Below are positions 46,101 through 55,159 of a stretch of DNA of 64,000 bases, piece by piece (position 1 is the first letter of the stretch; each line of letters starts with the position of its first letter). The notes under the pieces were generated by a model. That model saw only the letters and a program-made list of their open reading frames with translations. It was not told the DNA's origin and ran no database searches. This DNA is from Microbacterium algeriense (GTDB lineage Bacteria > Actinomycetota > Actinomycetes > Actinomycetales > Microbacteriaceae). The stretch is taken from assembly GCF_008868005.1 (NCBI RefSeq), contig NZ_WAAO01000002.1, positions 1,054,001 to 1,118,000 on the forward strand. The letters are read 5' to 3'. A program made the position numbers and the translations under genes.

Positions 46101-46909
46101 GCGCGATCGACGTGGAGCTCCCCGACGAGAACGGCACGGTGTGGTCGATCCTCGTCCAGGACATCGACTCGGGAGAGGTGCTGCTGCGCCATGACCCGGA
46201 GACGGTGCAGGACACGGCGAGCGTCGGCAAGATCTTCCTCCTGCACCGCCTCCTCGCCGAGGTCGACGCCGGCACGCGGACTCTCGAAGAGCGTGTGACC
46301 CGACGGCCGGTCGAGGCCATCGAGGACTCCGGTCTCTGGTATCTGCTGCAGGCGTCCGAGCTGTCGCTGTACGACGCGGCCGCGCTCATCGGTGCGGTGA
46401 GCGACAACGCCGCGACCAACACGCTGGGCCGCGTCATCGGCATCCCGACCGTGCAGGAGCACACCCGCGCGCTCGGCTACACCGCCTCCGCCCTCGACGA
46501 CATCGTGCGGTGGCCGATCCCGCCCGGGGCCCCGAAGACGCTGTCGCACGCGAACGCCGCGGAGCTCGTGCGCTTCATGTCACGGCTGGCCGACGGCACC
46601 GATCTCTCCCCCGCCGCGGCCGACACGCTGCGCCGCTGGCTGGGCGCGGGCATGGACCTGTCGATGGTCGCCTCGGCGTTCGACCTCGACCCGCTCGCGC
46701 ACTGGGGCTTCGACCGCGGCGTCTGGCTGCTGAACAAGACCGGGACGATCTCCCGCGTCCGCGCCGACACCGGGATCGCGATGTCCCCCACCCGCCGGAT
46801 CGCGTACGCCGTCCTGGCGAACTGGGACCGGGGAGCCGACGGGCGCGGCCCCGTGCTGGCCGCCATGCGTCGCATCGGCGAGGGCATCCACGCCGCGCTC
46901 GCCGACTGA
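46097..46909 (+). CDS. Class A beta-lactamase-like serine hydrolase, cytoplasmic (copy 2)
   Basis: 270 residues, overlapping copy 1 by ATGA. Boxes S42-V-G-K45, S102-D-N104 and K214-T-G216 are intact. The region that should carry the deacylating Glu reads IVRWPIPPGAPKTL, without Glu. It resembles copy 1 along its whole length (VGAVSDN, WSI.L.D...G, LLNKTG/LRHKTG), so the pair arose by duplication. No signal peptide. Last gene of the plus-strand D-peptide operon. Confidence 0.82.
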   Translation: MSAIDVELPDENGTVWSILVQDIDSGEVLLRHDPETVQDTASVGKIFLLHRLLAEVDAGTRTLEERVTRRPVEAIEDSGLWYLLQASELSLYDAAALIGAVSDNAATNTLGRVIGIPTVQEHTRALGYTASALDDIVRWPIPPGAPKTLSHANAAELVRFMSRLADGTDLSPAAADTLRRWLGAGMDLSMVASAFDLDPLAHWGFDRGVWLLNKTGTISRVRADTGIAMSPTRRIAYAVLANWDRGADGRGPVLAAMRRIGEGIHAALAD

Positions 46910-46921
46910 GACCACCGCAGC

Positions 46922-47965
46922 TCAGATGGCCCCGGCGCGAGCCAGGCGTTCCCGCACCCGATCGATCGGCACCGCGTGCGCCGTCCGCCCCTCGGGGCCC
47001 ACCGTGGTCTCGGCGGCGAGCACCGAGTTGATCAGCGCCTCCTCGACCGCGTCCATCGTCGCGGCGAAGAGCGGCGAGAGGTCGTCATCCGCCGCCGGGC
47101 CGTGCTGCTCGTGCACGGAGAACGCGATCGCATAGTCGCCGCTGCCCTGCGCGTAGTCGGCGCCGACGCCGCGCATCGCGAACACGGCGCGGTTCGCCAC
47201 GCGGCCGAGCTGCCGCCCGTCGACCGGGGCGTCCGTCGCGACGACGATCATGCAGGAATTGCCGACGGGCTGTGCCGGAGCATCGGCGAGGAGCTCCTCC
47301 GCGGGCAGCGGGACCCCCGCGACCCGCAGGGTGCCGCTGAAGTTCGTCTGCACGAGGACGCCGACCGTGCACGCCCGCCCCGCGACCTCGACCAGCCGGG
47401 ATGCCGTGCCGATTCCGCCCTTGTAGCCGAGGGCGACCGTGCCTGCACCGGCGCCGACCGCTCCTTCCGCGACCGGACCCGGTGCCGCCGCGGCCAGTGC
47501 CTCCGTCACCTGCTCCTCCCCCACGGCTCGGCGACGGATGTCGGAGAGGAATCCGTCGTTCGTCTCGCCCACCACCGGGTTCAACGTGGTCGTCCGTGCG
47601 TGCGCCGGCGTCGCCAACAGATGCCCGAGCAGCGCATCCGCGACGCGGAACACGGACAGCGTCGAGGTCAGCAGGATCGGCGTCTCCAGAGCCCCGAGCT
47701 CCCGGAGCTGCGTGGCACCCACGAGCTTGCCGTAGCCGTTGCCGACCGAGAGGTTCGCGGGAAGGCTCCGGCGCTCTGCGGCGAGGGCATCGGGGACGAT
47801 CGCCGTCACGCCCGTGTGCAGACCGTCGCCGTGCAGCGTGGCGTGGCCGACACGCACGCCGCGGACGTCGGTGATCGCGTTCTCCGGACCGCGCGCGAAG
47901 GCTCCGGATGGGACGCCGAGGTCGGCGAGACGGGGACGGGAGGTCGAGGACGACGGCCGTGTCAT
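46922..47965 (-). CDS. P1 family peptidase (DmpA-like L-aminopeptidase/D-esterase, S58)
   Basis: 347 residues from the ATG at 47965. The autoprocessing site is the serine of VGNSCMIVVATDAPV, where DmpA-type precursors split into two subunits and expose the Ser nucleophile. ITDVRGVRVGHATL at the start and NPVVGETNDGFLSDI are further family marks. These enzymes release N-terminal residues, including D-amino acids in DmpA and beta-amino acids in BapA. It converges on the plus-strand operon with only 12 bases between the stops and fits the D-peptide theme. Confidence 0.9.
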   Translation of the reverse strand: MTRPSSSTSRPRLADLGVPSGAFARGPENAITDVRGVRVGHATLHGDGLHTGVTAIVPDALAAERRSLPANLSVGNGYGKLVGATQLRELGALETPILLTSTLSVFRVADALLGHLLATPAHARTTTLNPVVGETNDGFLSDIRRRAVGEEQVTEALAAAAPGPVAEGAVGAGAGTVALGYKGGIGTASRLVEVAGRACTVGVLVQTNFSGTLRVAGVPLPAEELLADAPAQPVGNSCMIVVATDAPVDGRQLGRVANRAVFAMRGVGADYAQGSGDYAIAFSVHEQHGPAADDDLSPLFAATMDAVEEALINSVLAAETTVGPEGRTAHAVPIDRVRERLARAGAI

Positions 47966-48122
47966 GCACCGATCCTCCCAGCGTCGGAGGGGCCGGCCGC
48001 AGCGCCGCGCCGAGCGCTCCCCCGGGTCGAGCGCCCCGCCCGTGCGCTCGGTAGACTGGGCGGCACCACCCACACTCAGGCACGCTCACACAGTGCCGCA
48101 TACATCGCTCGAGGAGACCTCC

Positions 48123-50717
48123 ATGTCCGCCATTCCCGACAAGCCCGCACTCGAAGGTCTCGAAGCGAAGTGGGACGCCGCCTGGGCGGAGCAGGGTACG
48201 TACCTGTTCGACCGTCTGCGCGCCGCCGAGCTCGGCCGTGAGGGCGTCTACTCGATCGACACCCCGCCGCCCACCGCCTCCGGCAGCCTCCACATCGGTC
48301 ACGTGTTCTCCTACACCCACACCGACGTCAAGGCGCGGTACGAGCGCATGCGCGGCAAGACCGTGTTCTACCCGATGGGCTGGGACGACAACGGCCTGCC
48401 CACCGAGCGCCGTGTGCAGAACTACTACGGTGTGCGCTGCGACCCGTCGCTCCCCTACGACGCCGACTTCACCCCGCCGTTCGAGGGCGGCGACAACAAG
48501 TCGAGCCGCGCCGCCGACCAGCAGCCGATCAGCCGTCGCAACTTCATCGAGCTGTGCGAGCGCCTCACGATCGAGGACGAGAAGCAGTTCGAGGCGCTGT
48601 TCCGTCAGCTCGGGTTGAGCGTCGACTGGACGCAGACCTACCGCACCATCTCCGACGACACGATCCGGCAGAGCCAGCTCGCCTTCCTCCGCAACATCGA
48701 GCGCGGCGAGGCCTATCAGGCCCTGGCGCCGACGCTGTGGGACATCGACTTCCGCTCCGCGATCGCGCAGGCCGAACTCGAGGACCGCGACCAGCAGGCG
48801 GCGTACCACACGATCGAGTTCCCCTTCGCGGACGGTTCCGGCTCCATCGCGATCGACACCACGCGCCCGGAGCTCCTCCCCGCGTGCATCGCGATCGTGA
48901 CCCACCCCGAGGGACCGCACAAGCACCTCATCGGCACCAAGGTCCGTACGCCCTACTTCGGCGCCGAGATCGAGATCCACGGCCACCACCTCGCCCAGCC
49001 CGACAAGGGCACCGGCGCCGCCATGGTCTGCACCTTCGGCGACGTGACCGACATCATCTGGTGGCGCGAGCTGCGCACCACTGCCGGCGAGTCCCTGCCG
49101 AACATGACGACGATCGGCCTCGACGGCCGTTTCCTCGCCGAGGCCCCGTCGATCGTGGCCGACGCCGACGCGCGCGCCTGGTACGCGGAGAACGTGGCCG
49201 GCAAGACCGTCTTCAGCGCCCGCAAGGCGATCGTGGAGAAGCTGCAGGAGACCGGCGACATGACCGCCGTCGGCAAGCCCTTCCAGCACGCCGTGAAGTT
49301 CTTCGAGAAGGGTGACCGCCCGCTCGAGATCGTCTCGACCCGGCAGTGGTACATCCGCAACGGCGCCCGCGACGGCGAGCTGCGCGATCAGCTCCTCGCG
49401 CACGGCACCGAGCTGGCGTGGCACCCCGACTTCATGCGGGTCCGCTACGAGAACTGGGTCGGCGGCCTCACCGGCGACTGGCTCGTGTCCCGGCAGCGGT
49501 TCTTCGGCGTGCCGATCCCGCTCTGGTATGCGCTGGACGAGAACGGCGAGCGCGACTACGACCGCGTGCTCACCCCGGACGCGGCCGCGCTGCCCATCGA
49601 CCCGACCACGGATGTGCCGGCGGGCTACACCGAGGACCAGCGCGGCGTGCCGGGCGGGTTCGACGCCGAGGCCGACATCCTCGACACCTGGGCGACCTCG
49701 TCGCTGACCCCGCAGCTCGCGGGCGGCTGGCAGCGCGACGAGGAGCTGTGGCAGCTCACCGCTCCGTTCGACCTGCGGCCGCAGGGACAGGACATCATCC
49801 GCACCTGGCTCTTCTCGACCATGCTGCGCTCCACGCTCGAAGACGGCCGCGCCCCGTGGAAGAACGCCGCCATCTCCGGCTTCATCGTCGACCCCGACCG
49901 CAAGAAGATGTCGAAGTCGAAGGGCAACGTGGTCACCCCGGCCGACGTGCTCGACGCCCATGGCTCGGACGCAGTGCGGTACTGGGCGGCGTCGAGCCGC
50001 CTCGGCATGGACGCGGCCTTCGACCCGCAGAACCCGACCCAGGTGAAGATCGGTCGGCGTCTCGCCATCAAGGTGCTCAACGCCGCGAAGTTCGTGCTGT
50101 CGTTCCCGGTGCCCGAGGGCGCGCAGGTGACGCACGCGCTCGACGCCTCGATGCTCACGGCACTCGACGGCGTGGTGGCCGAGGCGACCGCGGCGTTCGA
50201 CCGGTATGACGCCGCCAGGGCGCTGGAGCTGACCGAGGCGTTCTTCTGGACGTTCTGCGACGACTACCTGGAGCTCGTGAAGGAGCGCGCCTACAACCAG
50301 AACGACGTGGGTCAGGCCTCGGCCGCCCTCGCGCTGCGTCTGGCGCTGTCCACGCTGCTCCGCCTGCTCGCCCCGGTGCTCTCCTTCGCCACGGAGGAGG
50401 CCTGGTCGTGGTTCGAGGCGGGCTCCGTGCACACCGCTGCGTGGCCCGAGAAGCTCGGCATCGAGGGCGACCCGGCCGTGCTGGCCGCCGCGAGCGAGGC
50501 GCTCATCGGCATCCGGCGCGCGAAGACCGAGGCGAAGGCATCGCAGAAGACCCCGGTCTCCCGTGCCGCCATCGCCGCTCCCACCGCGAAGGTCGAGGCC
50601 CTGCGCGCCGCGGCGGACGACCTCCGCGCGGTCGGCCGCATCGCCGAGCTCGAGATCACCGAGGCGGAGGAGTTCGCGGTCACCGCGATCGAGCTCGCCC
50701 CGGTTGAGGCCTCCTGA
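48123..50717 (+). CDS. valS: Valyl-tRNA synthetase
   Basis: 864 residues. PPPTASGSLHIGHVFSYTHTD contains the HIGH motif, KKMSKSKGNVVTPADVL the KMSKS loop, and GWDDNGLPTERRVQNYYGVR is the form seen in a ValRS branch common in actinobacteria. Charges tRNA-Val. A TAGACT box at 48052-48057 suggests transcription from about 48064, a leader of about 59 bases; no T-box core was found in it. Confidence 0.97.
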   Translation: MSAIPDKPALEGLEAKWDAAWAEQGTYLFDRLRAAELGREGVYSIDTPPPTASGSLHIGHVFSYTHTDVKARYERMRGKTVFYPMGWDDNGLPTERRVQNYYGVRCDPSLPYDADFTPPFEGGDNKSSRAADQQPISRRNFIELCERLTIEDEKQFEALFRQLGLSVDWTQTYRTISDDTIRQSQLAFLRNIERGEAYQALAPTLWDIDFRSAIAQAELEDRDQQAAYHTIEFPFADGSGSIAIDTTRPELLPACIAIVTHPEGPHKHLIGTKVRTPYFGAEIEIHGHHLAQPDKGTGAAMVCTFGDVTDIIWWRELRTTAGESLPNMTTIGLDGRFLAEAPSIVADADARAWYAENVAGKTVFSARKAIVEKLQETGDMTAVGKPFQHAVKFFEKGDRPLEIVSTRQWYIRNGARDGELRDQLLAHGTELAWHPDFMRVRYENWVGGLTGDWLVSRQRFFGVPIPLWYALDENGERDYDRVLTPDAAALPIDPTTDVPAGYTEDQRGVPGGFDAEADILDTWATSSLTPQLAGGWQRDEELWQLTAPFDLRPQGQDIIRTWLFSTMLRSTLEDGRAPWKNAAISGFIVDPDRKKMSKSKGNVVTPADVLDAHGSDAVRYWAASSRLGMDAAFDPQNPTQVKIGRRLAIKVLNAAKFVLSFPVPEGAQVTHALDASMLTALDGVVAEATAAFDRYDAARALELTEAFFWTFCDDYLELVKERAYNQNDVGQASAALALRLALSTLLRLLAPVLSFATEEAWSWFEAGSVHTAAWPEKLGIEGDPAVLAAASEALIGIRRAKTEAKASQKTPVSRAAIAAPTAKVEALRAAADDLRAVGRIAELEITEAEEFAVTAIELAPVEAS

Positions 50718-50929
50718 TGCAGCTCGGCACGCGGTGGGCGACGGGTGCCCAGCCGCCGGCGTCCGTCCCCGAGGCGCTACGTCCCGCGATCGCCGAGGTC
50801 GAGTCCCAGGGCCTCACCGGCCACTGGACCCTCACCTGGCTCGAGGGCCGCGCGATCGCCGAGCTCGACGCCGGCTGGGAGGTCCTTCAGTCCCCCTCCG
50901 GTGAGGTCGTCTCGCGCCCCTTCACCTGA
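50717..50929 (+). CDS. Small protein of unknown function co-translated with valS
   Basis: 70 residues; its ATG overlaps the valS stop (TGATG). Soluble, with the pattern TGHWTLTWLEGRAIAELDAGWEV suggesting a small beta-sheet domain. No family recognised. The coupling to valS and the terminator-like hairpin right after it support a real gene. Confidence 0.65.
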   Translation: MQLGTRWATGAQPPASVPEALRPAIAEVESQGLTGHWTLTWLEGRAIAELDAGWEVLQSPSGEVVSRPFT

Positions 50930-51011
50930 GCCGAGACCCCGCCTTCGCGACGAGACCCCCTGATACCCGCACGGATATCAGGGGGTCTCGTCGCGAGCCC
51001 GGGGTCTCGGC
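50930..51011. repeat. Very long inverted repeat between convergent genes
   Basis: Inner arms of about 21 bp: TCGCGACGAGACCCCCTGAT (50945-50964) against 50977-50996, with a loop of about ten bases. Outer arms: CCGAGACCCC (50931-50940) against GGGGTCTCGG (51001-51010), separated by a small internal loop. The total stem is about 31 bp. It lies between the valS-linked gene and the convergent ArsR-linked gene and could terminate both, though no T run is present. Confidence 0.8.
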
Positions 51012-51012
51012 G

Positions 51013-51231
51013 TCAACGACGCGGCACCCCCACCTGGGCGAGGAGGTGGTCGACAGCCCGGGGGTCGTGGCGGCGCGCCTGCTGTTCGCGCAGCAGGTCG
51101 AGGGCCAGGGTCCTGCGCTGTGCCCGACGCTCGACACGGTGCTCGACGTAAGCGGTGAGGCGGTCCGCGAGGCGAAGGAGTCCCCGCTCGGTGTGGGTCG
51201 GGACGGCCAGGTGGAGCGTGGCGGCGGTCAT
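51013..51231 (-). CDS. Small Arg-rich protein downstream of the ArsR gene
   Basis: 72 residues. It starts in the stop of the ArsR-type gene (ATGA). The sequence is mostly helical and basic (LADRLTAYVEHRVERRAQRR). No family recognised; it is probably an accessory of the regulator operon. Confidence 0.65.
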   Translation of the reverse strand: MTAATLHLAVPTHTERGLLRLADRLTAYVEHRVERRAQRRTLALDLLREQQARRHDPRAVDHLLAQVGVPRR

Positions 51232-51851
51232 GATTCCTCCTCGGAGTGGGCGGCCGACGCGGGGGTCGCGCGGGGCGGGGTCGGCAGATCGAACAGCTCG
51301 GCCCGGAGCGACACCCGCCGCACATCCGGTCCTTCCTGGCCTCGGTACCGCTGGATGGCGCTCTCGACGATGGCTTCGAGCTCCTCCCGAAGCGACATCG
51401 CCTGCTCCGGTGTCATGTCGAGGTGGGTGGTGATGGTGATCCCCACGTCTCGCCAGTCCTCCGGGACTTCGGCCTGCGGTCGGTTCAGGTAGCTCATGAG
51501 GGTCTCGTGGCGGAGCCGGAAGAATTCGGACGTGACGATCTGCGCCGCGGCGCGGTTCGCCGGCGATGTCATCTCATCCGGACCGGGCACATCGATGCGT
51601 CCCTTGGGCCGCTCCCACCAGCGCTCGCGTGCGGTGCCGCGCCCCTCGACCTCGCGGATGAGGTCGTGGGCGGCCAGGGCACGCAGGTGGTAGCTGGTCG
51701 ATCCCGATGTCTCGCCCACGAGCGCGGCGAGCGAACTGGCCGTCTGCGGACCGCGAGCGGCGAGCAGGTCGAAGATCTTCACTCGGAGCGGATGAGCCAG
51801 CGCCTTGAGCGCCCCGGCATCGAGGGTGCGGACCTGCGTCTCGTTCGTCAT
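51228..51851 (-). CDS. ArsR-family winged-helix regulator
   Basis: 207 residues from the ATG at 51851. ALKALAHPLRVKIFDLLAARGPQTASSLAALVGETSGSTSYHL is the classical ArsR winged helix with the recognition helix SGSTSYHLRAL; no metal-binding CxC motif. The C-terminal part (VTSEFFRLRHETLMSYL...DMTPEQAMSLREEL) is the ligand/dimer portion common in actinobacterial members. The ATG lies seven bases after the -10 box, so the mRNA is probably leaderless, and a multi-site palindrome overlaps the promoter, indicating autoregulation. Confidence 0.9.
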   Translation of the reverse strand: MTNETQVRTLDAGALKALAHPLRVKIFDLLAARGPQTASSLAALVGETSGSTSYHLRALAAHDLIREVEGRGTARERWWERPKGRIDVPGPDEMTSPANRAAAQIVTSEFFRLRHETLMSYLNRPQAEVPEDWRDVGITITTHLDMTPEQAMSLREELEAIVESAIQRYRGQEGPDVRRVSLRAELFDLPTPPRATPASAAHSEEES

Positions 51852-51854
51852 GGA

Positions 51855-51901
51855 TGCAAAGATACTCTTGCAAAGATCTCTTTGCAAGCATTTCTTTGCA
51901 A
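51855..51901 (-). promoter_or_regulatory. ArsR-gene promoter embedded in a four-half-site operator
   Basis: Half-sites TGCAAAGA (51855), TTGCAAAGA (51869), TCTTTGCAA (51880) and TTCTTTGCA (51892) are arranged as two direct and two inverted copies; the central pair forms TTGCAAAGATCTCTTTGCAA. On the minus strand -35 TTGCAA (51887-51882), a 17-base spacer and -10 TATCTT (51864-51859) lie inside them, so binding would block transcription. Confidence 0.8.
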
Positions 51902-51906
51902 CGCGC

Positions 51907-53084
<1,178 letters not shown>

Positions 53085-53085
<1 letters not shown>

Positions 53086-54128
53086 CACAGCTCCGTCCAG
53101 TCGAGGATGATCTTGCCCGTGCCCGCCGATTCCGCCGCGTCGAATCCACGTCGCCAGTCGCGCGCCGGGATGACGTCAGCGATCACGCGGCCGATGGCAT
53201 CGCGGAGAGTGGCGCTGGTCTGCAGCATCGCGCCCATCGCATTCCACGTCTCGAACATCTCCCGGCCGTAGATGCCCTTGATCGTGAGCATGTGCGTGAC
53301 GAGCTTGCCCCAGTCGATCCCGAACCCTGCGCTCGGCAGGCCCAGCATCGCGATGCGACCACCGTGGTTCATGTTGTCGATCATGGCGGGGAGGGCGGAT
53401 GCGGCGCCGCTCATCTCGAAACCGATGTCGAAGCCCTCGCGCATGCCGAGAGCCTGCTGCGCCTCACGGATGTCACGGACGGAGACGTCCACGACCTGAT
53501 CGGCCCCCATGCGCAGCGCCATCTCCAACCGGGGCGCGCTCACATCCGTCGCGGTGATGAACCGCGCACCGGCATGCCGAGCGACGGCGATCGCCATGAG
53601 ACCGATCGGCCCGCAGCCGGTCACGAGCACGTCCTCTCCCACGAGGGGAAAGGTGAGCGCGGTGTGGACGGCGTTGCCGAGGGGATCGAAGATCGCTCCG
53701 AGTTCCGGGGTGACCTCGGCGTGGTGCACCCACACGTTCGCGGCGGGCAGCGACAGGTACTCCGCGAAGGCACCGTCGCGCTGCAGCCCGAGTCCGATGG
53801 TGCGGATGCACATCTGCCGCCGTCCCGCCCGGCAGTTGCGGCAGGTCCCGCAGACGATGTGGCCTTCTCCGGAGACGCGGTCGCCGACTGCGATGTCATG
53901 GACGCCGGGGCCGACCTCGACGACCTCGCCGTAGAACTCGTGGCCGGGGATCAGCGGGGCCGCGATGGAGGAGGCGGCCCACTCGTCCCATCGGAGGATG
54001 TGCAGGTCGGTACCGCAGATCCCGGTGCGGAGCACGCGGACGACGACCTCGTCTGCACCCGCGCTCGGTTCCGGTCGGTCCACGAGTTCCAGGCCGGCAC
54101 CCAGTGCGTCTTTGAACAGTGCCTTCAT
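53085..54128 (-). CDS. tdh: L-threonine 3-dehydrogenase
   Basis: 347 residues from the ATG at 54128. Zinc alcohol-dehydrogenase family: catalytic zinc ligands in GICGTDLH and GHEFYGEV, the structural zinc cysteines in [15 protein letters not shown], and the NAD loop [31 protein letters not shown] with the partner kbl identifies threonine dehydrogenase. It oxidises threonine to 2-amino-3-ketobutyrate. A LysR regulator gene is divergent, 82 bases away. Confidence 0.95.
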
Positions 54129-54210
54129 GGCTTCGATCCCACCGCACATGACCGTGTAGAGCAATCGGCATCTTCTGCAGAGTTGCTGTAGACGGAACTA
54201 AACTATGCGC

Positions 54211-55128
54211 GTGGAACTCCATCAGCTGCAGATCCTCCGCGAGCTGGGTGCGCTGGGCAGCGTGACCGCCGTCGCCGAGGCCCTGCGGGTCACCCCCTCG
54301 GCGGTCTCGCAGCAGCTCGCCGCATTGCAGCGCTCCTTTCCCGCTCCCCTCACACGTCGCACGGGCAGGACACTGGCACTCACGAGCGCCGGCGAAGTCC
54401 TGGCAGCAGCCGGCGCCGAGGCGATCGACGCGATGGCGGCGGCCAGACACGCGCTGGACGACTTCGAGGATGCTCCGAGCGGCGTCGTCGGGCTCAGCGG
54501 CTTCCACAGCGCCGGGCAGGCACTGTTCGGCCTCCTGCTGCGCGACCTCACCGCGCAGCGCGACGCGCCGACCGTGCGGCTGACCGATGAGGACGTCGCC
54601 CAGAGCGAGTTCCCCGCGCTCACCGCCAGCCACGACCTCGTGCTGGCGCACCGGATGGAGCATTCCGAGCCCTGGCCGACGCAGGGGATCCGCAGCCTCA
54701 CGCTCGTTCGCGAGCCCTTGGACGTGGCGGTGTCCACGGCGCACCCGCTCGCCACGCGCGCCCGTCTCACACCCGACGACGTCGCAGGCGAGAAATGGGT
54801 GACGAGCCGCGTCGGCTACTCCCCCGACGACGTGCTGCGCGCCGTCTCCGCTGTCGCGAACCGTCCGATCGATGTCCTCCACCGCATCAACGACTACGGC
54901 GCGGTCTCCGCCGTCGTCGCCGCCGGCGGCGTGCTGGGCATGCTCCCACGGTTCACCTCCCGCAGCACCGACGACCGCGACATCGTGCGCATTCCGCTGG
55001 AAGGAGTCAGCACGCACCGCATGATCGACGTGCTCGCGCGTCCGGAGAATCTGCGCCGCCGTTCGGTCCGTGTCGTGGTCGAGGCGCTCCGGCGGGTCAT
55101 GACGCGCCTGAGCGACGAGAGCTCCTGA
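54211..55128 (+). CDS. LysR-family transcriptional regulator, leaderless
   Basis: 305 residues from the GTG at 54211 (MELHQLQILRELG). An ATG six bases earlier is in frame, but TAAACT at 54199-54204 is an ideal -10 box for a transcript beginning at the GTG. The helix-turn-helix is VTAVAEALRVTPSAVSQQLAALQ; the C-terminal two-lobed effector domain follows. Its position opposite tdh-kbl suggests control of threonine catabolism. The 82-bp gap contains CTGCAGAGTTGCTGTAG, a possible binding site. Confidence 0.88.
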   Translation: MELHQLQILRELGALGSVTAVAEALRVTPSAVSQQLAALQRSFPAPLTRRTGRTLALTSAGEVLAAAGAEAIDAMAAARHALDDFEDAPSGVVGLSGFHSAGQALFGLLLRDLTAQRDAPTVRLTDEDVAQSEFPALTASHDLVLAHRMEHSEPWPTQGIRSLTLVREPLDVAVSTAHPLATRARLTPDDVAGEKWVTSRVGYSPDDVLRAVSAVANRPIDVLHRINDYGAVSAVVAAGGVLGMLPRFTSRSTDDRDIVRIPLEGVSTHRMIDVLARPENLRRRSVRVVVEALRRVMTRLSDESS

Positions 55129-55159
55129 GGCCGGTGACGGCGATGGCTAGGCTCGAAGG

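Noticed and set aside
45267..46909. Acquired antibiotic-resistance beta-lactamases
   Set aside because: No signal peptides, no recognisable deacylating Glu, and co-translation with LdcA and a peptide importer point to peptide metabolism.
47085..50432. 1115-codon minus-strand open frame antisense to valS
   Set aside because: Shadow of the high-GC valS gene; the translation is repetitive and without domains.
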